A stretch of 64,000 bases of DNA from Diadophis punctatus similis (Eukaryota > Chordata > Lepidosauria > Squamata > Dipsadidae), in contig JALIGW010000005.1 in the NCBI GenBank assembly GCA_023053685.1, forward strand, positions 31,863,480-31,927,479, written 5' to 3'. The notes under the pieces were generated by a model. The model did not search any database, was not told the origin of the DNA, and saw only the letters and a program-made list of their open reading frames with translations. A program made the position numbers and the translations under genes. Positions 1-11,519 of this stretch are shown piece after piece. Within the stretch, counting starts at the first letter, position 1, and each line of letters opens with the position of its first letter.

Positions 1-465
1 TCCTCCTACGCACTCATACCCATACACATCTCAGATCTCAGAGGAGGAGAAATACAATTTAAAATAAGTGTTATTAAAAAGAAGGCAAACTCCTCCGAAT
101 AAGGGCATACTAGGAGGACAGGTCCTTTGCTTTGACTCAGCCTTTCCAGATGGTCTAATAGTCCAGGGATATTCTATAATCCAGGGGTGATGAAAGCCCC
201 CCTTCCTCCGATGTCTTTGGGGATCTGAGGTTCCCTTCCCCACGGTCTGCAACCGAGTTGGACTCGTGGGGGGGTTCCACATCTTCAGCGCAGTCTCTCT
301 GTTCATTAGGATGACCCGGAACACCCACGGAGGGAAAAATATTTTCAAACTGGGCATCCAGTATAGTTATCAATTGTCACAGATGTAAAAAAGCTCCCTG
401 GATATCGCTGGTAGCTGGTAGCAGTTGGGGGGGGGGGTGCAGCAGTCCGGGAAGCAGCTTTTAAG
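1..465. other. Unrecognised sequence
   Basis: There is no gene or repeat family I can name here. The stretch is richer in GC than its right-hand neighbours, and the minus strand has two short overlapping open frames (about 108 and 72 codons) with no recognisable domain. It could be part of a repeat that continues left of the window. A ten-base G run sits near 428-437. Confidence 0.3.
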
Positions 466-700
466 TAATTAATCCGAGCCAGGTTTGATATTTCTCCTGG
501 CAATCTTAATTCCAATTTTTGATTCATCTAGCCCCGCCTTTCTCATGATGTGCTCTGCATATAAGTTAAATAGGCAGGGCGACAGTGTACAGCCTTGCTG
601 GACTCCTTTCCCAATTTTGAACCAATCAGTGGTTCCATGTCCATTTCTCACTGTTGCTTCTTGACCGCGTATAGGTTTCCCCAAGAGACAAATAAGATGG
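466..700 (-). mobile_element. BovB (RTE-clade) LINE fragment, reverse transcriptase
   Basis: The minus strand between about 684 and 469 encodes a piece of a BovB-type reverse transcriptase. Readable motifs in order are RGQEATVR, GHGTTDWF, KGVQQGCTLSPCLFNLYAE and IMRKAGL. The GVxQGCxLSPxLFNLY block is RT domain B, which shapes the active site; the catalytic FADD-type motif should follow but is absent because the fragment ends there. Family knowledge: BovB is an RTE-clade non-LTR retrotransposon shared by squamates and ruminants and thought to have moved horizontally. The copy is truncated at both ends and cannot be functional. Similarity continues a little past the open frame to about 700. Confidence 0.85.
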
Positions 701-1985
701 TCTGTTTAAGACATGTTTAAGGCCATGTAAAGAGACTAGCATATTTTATTCTGAATCAGATCATTGGATTCTTTGCTGTTCTGTTGTTGTTTTTTTAATT
801 CAATTTCACAATACTTCAAACCCTTAAATTCTGCAGGTGATGTTTCCCACTTGGAAACCATATACGGAATCAGGAAAAGGGGACAACCAATCCTATCCCA
901 GGCCCCCTTCTGGAAGGTCAGGTGTCGTTAAGGTCAGGATGAAAATCTGAATTGTGCCTCTATCTGAGTTGGGCAGGAAATACAGTTTTTGGCTGCTGTG
1001 CAATTTCTCAGTAGAAGAAAAAAGAATGCACGAATTCATGGCTTCAGGTAAAACTGAGTGCCTAAAAATGTGAGTCCTTCTCAAGATCACATCCCTCTTC
1101 AAGTTCTTGGTGTCAAGACGAGGAAGGGGATGAATCTCTGAGGAGGGTTATTCCAGTCCTCACATGCTTCTTGGGGAAGGGAATAGGCATCACAGGCCAG
1201 AATGACGAACAACTGTTTCCTCGACAGGCATCCTGGCTGTTACTTCTGGCAGCATTGCCACACATCTGGAGGACCCCAGGTTCAAGAAATCTGGCTTAGA
1301 TTCTAAAATCTCATGACAGAAATGATTCATTTGTCCTTTCTGTTTTTCAGAAAGATTGATTTAGATTTGTACTTTTTAGAATGGCTTATGATGCTGTTGA
1401 TTTTTGAGTATTTTTTTATGGATAGGTTGATTAGATGTGTGAGAACACTTTGGGAATTGCATGAGCTGAAAAAGCATGTGTAATAATTACATATAAAATA
1501 ATAAGATATTTGAAACTCTGATACTTATCTAACATTCTAACTCCTATATTACAGTGGGTTTAAATTACAATATATTATTTAGGGTTGATTAATGTAAGGC
1601 ACTATATAAGAGTCTTCTCCAGTTGAATGCATCTCCAGATGTGTCAGCATCACAACTTCCAGAAATCTTTGGGGGGATTTTTCAGTGGCTGAGAAGCATG
1701 CCAAGCATACCTGGAGAGAAACAAGAGTATTTATTTTAAATATTTTTATCCTGCTTTTCTAGCTTAAGAAGCCCTAAAATCATGTCAGTCTTATTCACAC
1801 CACATAACAACTCAGACAGGAAAGTAATAGTCTTCAGGTTTACATACTGTACATCACAAAAGCACCAACCAAGATTACAATATTAGCAGGCATTTCTGAG
1901 AGCCCTGTTTGAAGTATCGTAAAATGTGCTATTCGTTTTTGAAATGTTGATGCTGTGCAATGGTAATAATCTTTCCATTTTATCT
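701..1985. other. No feature seen
   Basis: AT-rich sequence without a recognisable gene or repeat. The short minus-strand frame at 893-1102 has no domain and looks like chance. Confidence 0.4.
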
Positions 1986-1987
1986 AT

Positions 1988-2068
1988 GGTAGGTAGGTAG
2001 GTGGGTAGATGTATGGATGTATGGATGTATGGAGAGAGAGAGGGAGGGGGGGAGGGAGGGAGGGAGAG
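1988..2068. repeat. Simple repeat, GTAG/GGAT then GGGA-rich
   Basis: GTAG units pass into GTATGGAT units and then a GA/GGGA-rich purine tract. It lies next to the 3' end of the R4-like LINE fragment on the right and may derive from that element's tail. Confidence 0.85.
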
Positions 2069-2095
2069 AATGAATAAAATAAAACAATAATTCCC

Positions 2096-2425
2096 TTCTC
2101 ACCCCTATTGGTGGTATGCATTTTCCTTAGTCTTGAGTCCTCAACCATAGGCCTAGGATTGGAGGGTTCTGCCCAGGATGTTAGCTTTTCCTAGCATGCA
2201 CTCTTCTGGACAGAGAACTCTGATGCTTTTCCTGGGATATGCTGGAGCCACTTTCCAAGCATTGGATTTCACAGCCCCAAGTGACTACTATCACTGCACA
2301 CACCTGAGCTTTGATTTAACCGCACTGACTTCTTGTTCTCTGACAATCTCTTTACCCAGTAAGCTGGTGAACTTTGGCTTCCTGTTTTGTCTGAGGTCAC
2401 TTGAGAGTCTCTGTGATGAAAGAGA
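2096..2425 (-). mobile_element. R4/Dong-like LINE, C-terminal fragment
   Basis: The minus strand carries a decayed C-terminal coding region of a non-LTR retrotransposon. One frame reads NPMLGKWLQHIPGKASEFS followed by VQKSA. A related copy at 30425-30712 preserves neighbouring motifs in the same order, so the two validate each other. Family knowledge: this tail is typical of elements with a restriction-enzyme-like endonuclease near the C terminus, which I assign to the R4/Dong group because R4 is one of the LINE clades reported in lizards. The clade name is inference; the shared coding remnant is seen directly. Stops and frameshifts make it non-functional. Confidence 0.6.
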
Positions 2426-2429
2426 GCAA

Positions 2430-4170
2430 AAGAAAATGATAAGATCTAGCTCACAAAGAATCCATTTACAAGAAAGGTCTGCATCGCTGTCTGGATTCAG
2501 AAATCTTTCTGCCTTTCTGGCAAGAGTATTTGAATGTCTGTTTTATCTCTTCTCCCTTATGAACCTTCTAAATGAAGCAGTCATTTCTATTTAAGTCCCA
2601 TTTTTGTCGCCCTCGGAGCGTCTTCTGACTGAAAATGAGTAACATTGTTTTCTGTCATTTTGAGGTGGGATGGAAATTTGTAAAAATGATAATGTAAACC
2701 CTAATATAGGCATATCATAGTTAAGAAACAGAAGCCCTCCAGACTCCCTTCCCTAATTTTGCCTCATCCATATTATGCATAATATGGCCTTCCATTCCAT
2801 TTTACAGCCTCAATACTCCCCTCCAAATGTGAAATATAGCCCTCCATTGAACTCTGAAAATCTTTATAGTATATAAAGCTAGCACTGTAAGTAGTATAAT
2901 AACAGTTATTCTGCCTCTACAGCAATTTTAGGCACAGTGTGTTAAAAGAAGGATTGTTGCTGTTTAGTTTGGAAGCCCCTTAATGTGTGATTTAAGAATA
3001 GAACCCTGAGACACTGTTTTAACCCAAGACAGAATAACGGCATTTATAAGTCAGCCATCGATGATTTATGAGATAGAACGCTATTGGTAAGGTTCAAACA
3101 TTTTTTAAGCCATGAACTAGTGTATTCATTGTGGATTAGTGATCGGTGTATTTGTTACGCCAAGCAGCTATGTTTTATTCAATAAATTATAATGAAAGAA
3201 ACCATGACTTAGCATTACACATGAATCTGAAATCTCCAATTTTTGTTCTACAACTGAAGCATACCTTGAAAAAGCTGCACACACAATGATAATTTTTCAC
3301 ATAGATGAAGTGATTTTACTAGTACGTACATATTTTGTGCTGGTTGTGCGCTATAGAAGTTGCTTGGGAGGATAATGGTTGAAGAATGCATGTAGAAGCT
3401 TTTGTAGTTTGTAGCCCATTTCATTAGATGTCTCAGATGAAGTAGATTCTATTCTATAAAAGTTGAGACCAATTTCTTAACTCATTTAGGTTCTGCAAGA
3501 CTTTTTTTGTTTGTAATAACATTAAAAAAATTGTACAGGTGATTTACTTTTTGGTAAGTGACACAAACACACACTGTTAATTTCATCAGCCAAAATTACT
3601 TGCTTGTTAATATCCATCTGGAACACTTGTCATTATAGCTAGATATGAAATGTGAAACATTAGCTTGTCACATCACACAATAAGGTAAAACAGATACTAC
3701 CTTTTACAAACACAAAACAAAAACAGACTGCTTTGAAGTCAAGAAGATATTTTCTATAAAGGATATAAGAAGGAGCTCAATCAGATCCACTGTGTGTAAA
3801 TTATTACAAATGGAAAAAAACAAAATGGAAGAACAGAATTAAACACAATAAAGATGGTCTTGAGTCTCATTGTATTCTATCCCCATACCACTCAATTTTT
3901 CTTTCTACAAAAATTCTTACAGATTGCCCATAAGGATCTTTCAATAAACTTTAATATGGGGAAAATTTCCTGTCTGAAAAATCTGTTGAAATATGTAAAT
4001 AAGGAATATGAAGGCATGCACCAAACATGAAAGGGGATTATGGAATTGTACTAGCTAAACTGGAAGCAACAGGTGTCAGTCACACCTTTTGGCAATGTTA
4101 GATTGCTGGGCTGCCTCTTTTCCCGTTATGTGTTGCCATTGTGTTTGCTCCTATACACTGTCAAGTATAG
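2430..4170. other. No feature seen
   Basis: AT-rich unique-looking sequence with no named repeat. The plus-strand open frame 2178-2594 overlaps the R4-like remnant on the opposite strand and has no domain. Confidence 0.4.
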
Positions 4171-4174
4171 GCTC

Positions 4175-4740
4175 TGTTGTGGCCGGCCAGCAGCCCGTGC
4201 AGCTGGTAGCGGATCCCGCCCGAGAAGAGGCTGATGTGGTGATGCGCCAGCGGCCTGTGCAGCTGGCACCCAAGTCGGACAGTGAGGAGGCTGGAGAGGA
4301 CTCTGTGCCAGAGGCAGAGATTCAGCCAGGGCCTTCAGAACCTCCCATCAGTGACGAGGAAGAAGAGGAGGAGCCTATTCTTAATGCATGGGCACGCAGA
4401 GCTGCCAAAAGGCAGAAATGGTTCCTCAGGAGGAGGTCTCCTCGCGAGTAGGCTTGGGGCTAATTGGCCACTCCCTTAGCCTATTTAAGGGATGATGACG
4501 CAGGCAGCACTTTGCAGGAAACAACACGTTCGTTTATATTCCTTCGTGTCTAGAATTCTGAAACGTCTGCTCAGCTCTTGTTCTTGCTCTTCGCATTCTT
4601 CCTGCAAAGTGCTTCTAGGCATTTTGTCAACCATTGTAAGATTCCTGATATCTCCAAGACTGTTTGCTCAGACTTGATTTATTATTTCATGGACTCGTGC
4701 TGGCTGTTAATGAATTTGAACTAACAGCCGGTGTTCAGCA
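4175..4740 (+). mobile_element. Putative solo LTR-like element with acidic ORF
   Basis: A moderately GC-rich block stands out from AT-rich flanks. It starts near a TGTTGTGG sequence and holds a plus-strand open frame (4089-4451, 120 codons) that reads into it. The predicted peptide has two imperfect repeats around RPVQLAP / QPVQLVAD with acidic EEA tails, then a PSEPP and DEEEEEEP acidic run, then basic RRAAKRQK and RRRS. A TATTTAAG sequence near 4481 could be a TATA-like element. I recall similar acidic-ORF blocks in squamate LTR elements, but I see no clear target duplication, polyadenylation signal or internal retroelement domain. Both boundaries and the LTR assignment are tentative. Confidence 0.35.
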
Positions 4741-4744
4741 AAGA

Positions 4745-5653
4745 CTGCTTTAAACTGTATCTTTGTTTGATGACTACTAAGAAAGTTCATTAGTAGTCTT
4801 TAATTTAGTAAACAAAGGTTTGGACAGAATTTGTGTGTGCTGCGTTCTTTGTGGGCTGTAACTGGGGCAGAACAGGCTCCTACCCATTCTGTACACAAAC
4901 AGGCATGCATCCTACTGACAAACACTTTTTTGCATGTATGTATCCTTCCAAATATGTGGCAGATTAGAGAGTGAGGATACAACTCTGTGTTACCAAATAC
5001 ATATTTGTGTGTGTAATAGTCTTATGTTATTTTTAATTAGGACTCAATATATGTCTATATGTTTAACCTTGCACTCACCTAGACACCTCCATTATTGAGA
5101 ATCAGCCAGAGTTTTAATGTTTTTAATGGAAAATAATAGGGTTTAAAAGGTTATATCCTGTAATTGGCTACATCAATTAATAATGGTATAATCTTACCAT
5201 TAATTTCTGGTGCCTAATTCCACTATTCTAAGCTTTTTAGATGAAGGAATTAAAATGTCATATTAGCACAGAATTCAGATATCAATGAGAATGAGGTGAT
5301 ACTATATGATATATTCATAAATAATATGAATGAGATGGTAGTACCAAATCCTAGGACATAGATGATTGTTGCATCTTGTCAGTGTATCAGCCTCTCCACA
5401 TTGAACACAAATCCCATTTATTCTCTGATTACGTATCTTCCCCAATACTCTTTTTCTTTGTTTTTATTACTGTAATCACAGCTTCAGCGCACTGCCAAGT
5501 ATAACGGTGCTATTACTTGCAGCATGCTGCTAGACAAAAATAAGTATATAAAAGGAGGCTACATGGGATTAAGATGACATTAACTAATCAAATTGCCTTG
5601 TGAAATTGACTACCGAAGAGAGGGTGACTTGAATCTGTCCTTTCCCTCTCACC
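4745..5653. other. No gene seen; small hairpin
   Basis: AT-rich sequence. The only structure is a short hairpin near 4770-4798, with arms ACTACTAA and TTAGTAGT, just after the putative LTR. Confidence 0.4.
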
Positions 5654-5713
5654 TTCCCTCCCTCCCTCCCTCCCTCCCTCCCTCCCTACATACATACATA
5701 CATACATACATAC
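5654..5713. repeat. Compound microsatellite (CTCC)n-(TACA)n
   Basis: CTCC units run directly into TACA units. The TACA tract resumes at 6046 after the palindromic hAT, so one original array was split by the insertion. Confidence 0.95.
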
Positions 5714-6045
5714 CAGAGGTGGGATCCTGCCTCTGATTGCCGGTGCGGTTAATCGCTGAGTTCGGCGCAGAGCCGAAGAGGCTGCTCCCGTTTGCAGAAC
5801 GGGAGCTTTCCCTGGGTGCTTTCCCAGCCCGCATGGATGCCACCAATTGCGTTCTTTTGCCCTCTGCGCATGCCCAAAGCGTTCTGCATGCGCAGAGGGC
5901 AAAAGAACTCAATTGGCGGCATCCATGCGGGCGGGGAAAGCGCCCGGGGAAAGCTCCCGTTCTACGAACGGGAGCAGCTTCTTCGGCTCTGCGCCGAACT
6001 CAGCGATTAACCGCACCGGCAATCAGAGGCAGGAACCCACCTCTG
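5714..6045. mobile_element. Near-perfect palindromic hAT element (332 bp)
   Basis: The element begins CAGAGGTGGG and ends CCCACCTCTG and is flanked by ATACATAC on both sides (5706-5713 and 6046-6053), the 8-bp duplication expected of hAT. Because the flanks are microsatellite, the duplication alone is weak, but the terminal repeats match the other CAGNGGTGGG elements here. Nearly the whole element folds on itself: the first half is the reverse complement of the second with only scattered mismatches and almost no loop. The centre carries GCATGC-type motifs flanked by GAGGGCAAAAGAA, a module also found in other families here. It is non-coding and mobilised only in trans, if at all. Confidence 0.9.
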
Positions 6046-6076
6046 ATACATACATACATACATACATTACATACAT
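6046..6076. repeat. (TACA)n microsatellite, right half
   Basis: Continuation of the TACA array interrupted by the 332-bp palindrome. Confidence 0.9.
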
Positions 6077-8010
6077 ATATACATCTTTAAAACATGGCAT
6101 CAAGACTGGACTTGACGTGAAGGCTCATTGATAGAAAATTGTATTTTCTTTCAAATAACAAGCAGATATAGCAGATGGACCCAGGAACTACCATGCTATT
6201 ATTTATCAAAACACATGGGGAATTTCTAATATTGACCTTACACAAGCAGAAGGTCTTATGCTGTATTGTTTCTCAGATACTTGTGAGTAGCAACTGCACT
6301 TGGAAATCTCCCTATGCCTACTGTAAATCTCTCTCTCATGGTAGATTCTACCACGAAGGTGAACATGTTTGGGGAGATTCTTTAATTCAAAACTTGAAGC
6401 TAGCTTGGCAATGCAAAGTGTAGCAATTGCAGGTGCAACCAATTGCTACTTCCTCTTTAAATACTTTCAGACCGCTTAATTCCTAATCAGTTTCCACTGT
6501 TGAGTTCTCTTTACTATTAGGAAGTTTGTCTAATATTTAACCAAAATCTGCTTCTCTGAAGTTTCTACTCACAAAGGCATGTTGTTGGTAGACCTGTCTT
6601 AACAAAAAGAGTTTGGAAACCAAGTTCATCCTGGTCTGTTTCTGTAAACACGACTTTAAATCTCCTTCAAATGATTATAAGGCTGTCACTGGATGATAAC
6701 ATGCAAGAGGGCCTCAAAGGGCACATAGGAAGGAACTGAAAGATTTATTTCAAGTTGCTTACCGACTCCCAAACTGATTAAAATGAAATCCCTCTGGTGC
6801 ACAAAGCAACAAAACAAATAAGTACATCAAATCCCAAACCAACAACAAAAATTTCACAGTGAAAAATGAACCTGTCAACATCTCATTTATTTCTTCAAAC
6901 TGAGACCAACCCAGTGGCTGAAAAGATGGCTTCTAAGACATTGAGCCAAGGTTTAAATCAGTGCACCTGCTCTGCTAAGCTTTTGCTTTGCCAGACCTTA
7001 ATAAAGCCTGCTTTTTTCGCTCATGTGTTTTTCTTTTAAAAATGTCTTCATGAAATTTGACCTTGACCCAGTAATCCATCCTGAGGCCACTAGGAATGAA
7101 CACATCAGAACTGGCATCAATCTTTCTTTGTCTGTTTATGTATTTATAACCATAATAGTATTAACCAAAGTTCATGTTTGCCGGTGAATAACAACAATAG
7201 CCAGATTTCTTGTTTTGCACATTACATTTATAATCATAAGGATTACACCATTTAAGATATCCAAGCCTAGAAATTATAAACCAGCATCAGTTTTCTAAGA
7301 CCATATATCCTTTAAATACTTCTTCAGAAAAGAGGAACTGAAAGATATGAGTCAAATGACTTTCTTTGTTTGAAAATATTTCTATCTGCCTAAATATGTG
7401 ACCATAAAATATCATAGCACAAAAATACTATATATCAGATTTACTATAAACAGTATATCTGTGGTTATAAAACTACATGCTTATCCATCAGCCTAGTTCA
7501 ATAATATTGTTAACCATTCAGACTACAGCTTTTCAAAAGTGAGAATGAGCATATGTGTAATCTTAGCAATAAAATGCTACAATAGTTTATAAGTGGTGTA
7601 GAATAACGTTGCAGATTAAGTAGTAGGTAGAAATGAAACAAAGCAATCCAAAAGCAAAAAATCTAAAATGCAATAAATTTATCTACTGTAATTTAATTGA
7701 AAAATCATATAACTAATTGTCCTTTGAAATAATTCGACTGTTGAGCGGTTTATAGCAAATTGATCAAAATGAAATTGAAAAAAATCCCATTCAAGTCCCC
7801 CCCCCCATGTATTAGAACATAACAAGGTTGCACATCTTAGCTTTCCTGTGGTTGTCTCCCTTGTTGGTCTTTCCCCCCAAACTCATTAAAAATACCGTAG
7901 CAAAACGTAGCACAAGCTGTGAATCTTCTTGCCAAGAATCATAAGTATGTGATACATCTGAGATACTTTAAACTCTTGAAATGATGATTTCAACATGATT
8001 TCATAACAAT
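6077..8010. other. No feature seen
   Basis: AT-rich, unique-looking sequence. The overlapping short frames at 6175-6442 on both strands have no domain. Confidence 0.4.
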
Positions 8011-8013
8011 TTG

Positions 8014-8135
8014 AAGGCAGTGTGGTGTCATGGGTTAAGAGACTGGACTGCCAGCAGAGGAATCCACATTCTAGTCTACTTTTGTTACAGAATATAATTT
8101 GGATGACTTTGAGCAGGTTGTTCTCTCAGCCCAAC
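8014..8135 (+). mobile_element. tRNA-derived SINE (Sauria-type), degraded
   Basis: The 5' part reads GTGGTGTCATGGGTTAAGAG, which fits a decayed pol III box A, and is followed by a box-B-like GGAATCCACATTCTAGTC. The body continues with TGACTTTGAGCAGG and TCTCTCAGCCCAACTCA, a sequence I recognise from squamate tRNA SINEs. A short GT repeat follows directly. The copy is too diverged to be a functional tRNA or an active SINE. Confidence 0.65.
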
Positions 8136-8142
8136 TCAACTT

Positions 8143-8161
8143 TTGTGTGTGTGTGTGTGTG
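8143..8161. repeat. (GT)n microsatellite
   Basis: Short GT run at the end of the SINE-like fragment. Confidence 0.85.
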
Positions 8162-8164
8162 GGA

Positions 8165-9110
8165 ATAGAATGAAGAAACGCTAACAAACAAAAACAGACA
8201 AAGTATTTTTGGATTTGAGACAGAACATGTAATATGATTGTTCTCCAGGATTAGAATGTATGGAGGATATAACAGGAGATGAGGAAAGATTTAGAAAAAA
8301 GATGTTGGTAAATATTTCCTTTTTCTAGCTTTCTATATTACTATGGAAGCCCAGGCAATCACTTGTCATGAAATACTCCATACCTGTTGAACTACAACTT
8401 ATGGTATCTTAAACCTAGTGATGCCAACAGAGTTCACAAATCATTTTAAAAACAATGATTGATTTTTGTAACATGCAAAAGCAACAAATTGAAAGCAAAT
8501 TTGTCAACATTGGAAAGAGGCAAAACATCTGATTTCAATATTGTGTCTATTTAGACAACTATGATCATTAAAGAGATAACATCTATGAAGAGATAGCATC
8601 CAATATTGTGGTACATTTGTAACGCAATAGTTTTTACCCTCAATGGTGATATAAAAATATAAAAGTCACAAAGAATTTAACGATGTCCCATACTTACCTG
8701 TAGTTTGGATACCCACATGGATGGATGTAGTGTTTTAAACATGGAGTTGCTTTTATTCCTTTTTATTCTTTTCTGTTATTTTCTGTTCTATAAGTCTCCT
8801 ATACTGGAAACCCACTACAATAGAACTACATCTTTCACAAAAATTGTTGCTTTACTTGCTGAAGAAAATTGTCCAGAATTAAAGCCATAGTTTTAGATCC
8901 AAAGTCAGGCATTTGATGCCTTCTAGATGTATTTATCTTGTATTTCTACAATCCCTAACTAGCACAATCACTGACTATGCTGTGTAGGGATCTCAGGAAT
9001 TTAAATCCTACATACTTGAAAGCTATGTTGGGAAAGCTGGTGTAGACAATAATAAGCTGTAATAAATAACTCATATTTTTTTCATTTTGTAGTAGTTTTG
9101 TGATGTGCCG
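8165..9110. other. No feature seen
   Basis: AT-rich sequence. The 61-codon frame at 8705-8890 is hydrophobic but has no family match I recognise. Confidence 0.4.
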
Positions 9111-9111
9111 A

Positions 9112-9195
9112 AAGTATGAAGATTCTCAGTCATCTAAGTCATAGTTGTCCCAAAGGTGTTTTTTCAAGAAGCAACTGGAGTTTCTTTGTTTTTAG
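9112..9195. repeat. Dispersed repeat shared with 30713-30890
   Basis: This block shares a diverged run (GATTCTCAGTCATC, TTGTCCCAAAGG, then TTTCTTTG) with the region at 30713-30800. I suspect the tail of a Penelope-like retroelement but see no coding domain; the class is inference. Confidence 0.5.
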
Positions 9196-9331
9196 ATAGA
9201 ATAGAGTTGGAAGGGACCTTGGAGGTCTTCTAGTCCAACCCCTTGCTTAGGCAGGAAACCCTACACCACTTCAGACAAATGGTTATCCAACATCTTCTTT
9301 AAAACTTCCAGTGTTGGAGCATTCACAACTT
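9195..9331 (-). mobile_element. CR1 LINE 3' end fragment
   Basis: The stretch contains GTTGGAAGGGACCTTGGAGG and CTAGTCCAACCCC, the reverse complement of the conserved amniote CR1 3' end. The element's 3' tail lies at the left, with an ATAGAATAG stub. It is a short 5'-truncated copy without coding capacity. The same 3' end occurs on the plus strand at 23033-23566. Confidence 0.9.
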
Positions 9332-9334
9332 ATT

Positions 9335-11515
9335 CGATAAGAAGTGAAACATTTCAAGGAAAAACTAAGAACAATCACTTGTCTTTTGAAAAGCACCGAT
9401 GGGAGAACTAGATGATTGAGAATCTCCACAGAATGGTCAGACATAATATGGCAGCTGAGTCTACAGAAGGAATGGGGTGTGGCAAACATCTCAGAAGAAA
9501 CCCTCCCTAGTTTTTTGAAGGACAGATGCTCTTTCATACTTGTAAGATTCTGTTAACATAACTTTACAATAAAATTATTGTACTTCTGTGTGTGCTTATA
9601 AAATAAATACTTCTGTGTGTGCTTATTGTCTGGACTACCTCACAAAGCTGAAAGGATCAGCACTCAAGGAAGTTGCTAGAGGTTTAGGGTAAATTTTCAG
9701 TCATCTTAAAGACAAACAAATTCTGGCAAATGTTTTTGTGGCTGCAATCCATTTTACCAGATGCAATAAAAATCTTTCCAATCTTTTATTTGAATTTATT
9801 GTTCCAGTGTTATCCTAGATCCAAAAAATTGGGACTTTGTACAAATGGTTCTTTCTGATGTTCATCATATCATTATACAGAAGATACTGTGCTATACTAG
9901 TTTTTTTCTTATTCTGTTTCATGACTCAAGAAAATAGATTTATAGTATACAAATTCATTTTAGCTTCAAAACAACTCTGTAAATTAAATTAGTTTGATAG
10001 GCAGGGACACTGTTTACACTGCCAAAATAGACCAGAGTGCCTTGCCGTTTAAAAAATCTCACTCTGTTAAGGGCCATATTGGGTCATTTGGAGTGAAAAT
10101 GTGTGGGATGAAGCTGAGAAATGGTTAGGATATTTTTTACAGTCCTATTTCAGTATAGAAGGATGGCTCAAATAAATTCCTAAAACTCATTCCTATTCAG
10201 TATGTATAAGTGTCTGTTCTGCATTTATATGTTGGCTGTTGCTGCTTTTTTTGAGGGCTAACTCTAACTCATTATTAGTAAATTTGAAGGGGGGAAAAAA
10301 GGACAAGGATTTTTCAATACTAGAGGTTTTCCTACAAAACAAAGAAAAAATTACTCTTGTTCTAAGTATCATGGCACAAGTGTTCCCTTTAATTTGATGG
10401 TTACACACGTCACATTTTGTCTATAAGAACATTTAAGGACAGCATTGTCCAGTTCAAATTTCTTTGAATGCAAGACGATGGAAAAGTAAGGGATTTTTAT
10501 TTGAAATGTTTCCTTTAGTAAAACTGCAAGCAGGATAAAAGTGAATGTGATGAAACATTCCTGAAAGAGTAAGTGTCTAAATGGATTCCCAAAGAGATAC
10601 CCAGGGCTCTGATAGCCTTAGCTTAATGGCCTCCACGTGTGTTGAGCTACAAATTCTTGCCATTTAGGTACTAGGTTGGGGAAGGTAATTCTGTGACAGC
10701 TTTCTTCAGCAGGCATCCTGTCCCATTCAGATGTGCTGATGGACTCATTCTCATTGAACAGTGCCCTCATAATTACTCTGTTTATTCATTAAAATGTTTC
10801 ATCATTTGCTATTAGGTCTTTTGTTTTTAGGAGGCATTTTTCCTTAGAGTAATAAACTGATTACATGGAGGATACTGATCTCGTATAATGGTTTTTTCCT
10901 CTTTCCTTCTTTCATATTTATCTGGACTGTCTGCCCCCATTCATTTGCTGAGGCATTAAAAGTGACCCCATTCTCATATTCTGATCCATGTTGTCATGAC
11001 AACACAGGCCTATTTTGTTGTCTACCATTTTACCATGCCCTTGAAACTGAGGTAGCAGAACTATAAATCATGTCAGTCCAAATATCATGTGAATGGGAGT
11101 TTGGTGTTCTTCTGACCTGAGCTATTTGCTGTGACTGAAATGTCCATTTGGCCCCTTTCAGTCCATTTCCCAGTTGCTACATTGTGGGAAAGAGGTGAAG
11201 TGGTCATATAATCAAAACACACAATGGTAGCAAAGGCCAGAATGGAACCAGAATAAAGCAGGAAATGACAAAGAAGGAACAGAGGTTGAGGTTATCCTCT
11301 CAAACACTGCAAACCTACCTACTCAACCTCTTTTCTTCTGGCTCTTCTCATACGTCCACCAATTTATGAATGATTTGATTGACCCTTTAACAGTTTGTGT
11401 CCAATGCAGTGAGAATCTCATGTGGGATGCAGAGCTTAAATGTTGACCATTTAGTATTCTTAATTTCCTTAGATCAATATATAACTCAAAATTTGGCCAT
11501 ATATGTGTAAAAAAA
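9335..11515. other. No feature seen; short local duplication
   Basis: AT-rich unique-looking sequence. Near 9581-9628 the phrase CTTCTGTGTGTGCTTAT occurs twice in direct order about 30 bases apart. No gene or named repeat is recognisable. Confidence 0.4.
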
Positions 11516-11519
11516 TTCA

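Noticed and set aside
2178..2594. 138-codon plus-strand frame
   Set aside because: Half of it is antisense to the R4-like remnant; no domain or codon signature.
8014..8090. Candidate tRNA gene
   Set aside because: Box A and B are decayed and no cloverleaf can be folded; the downstream body is SINE-like.
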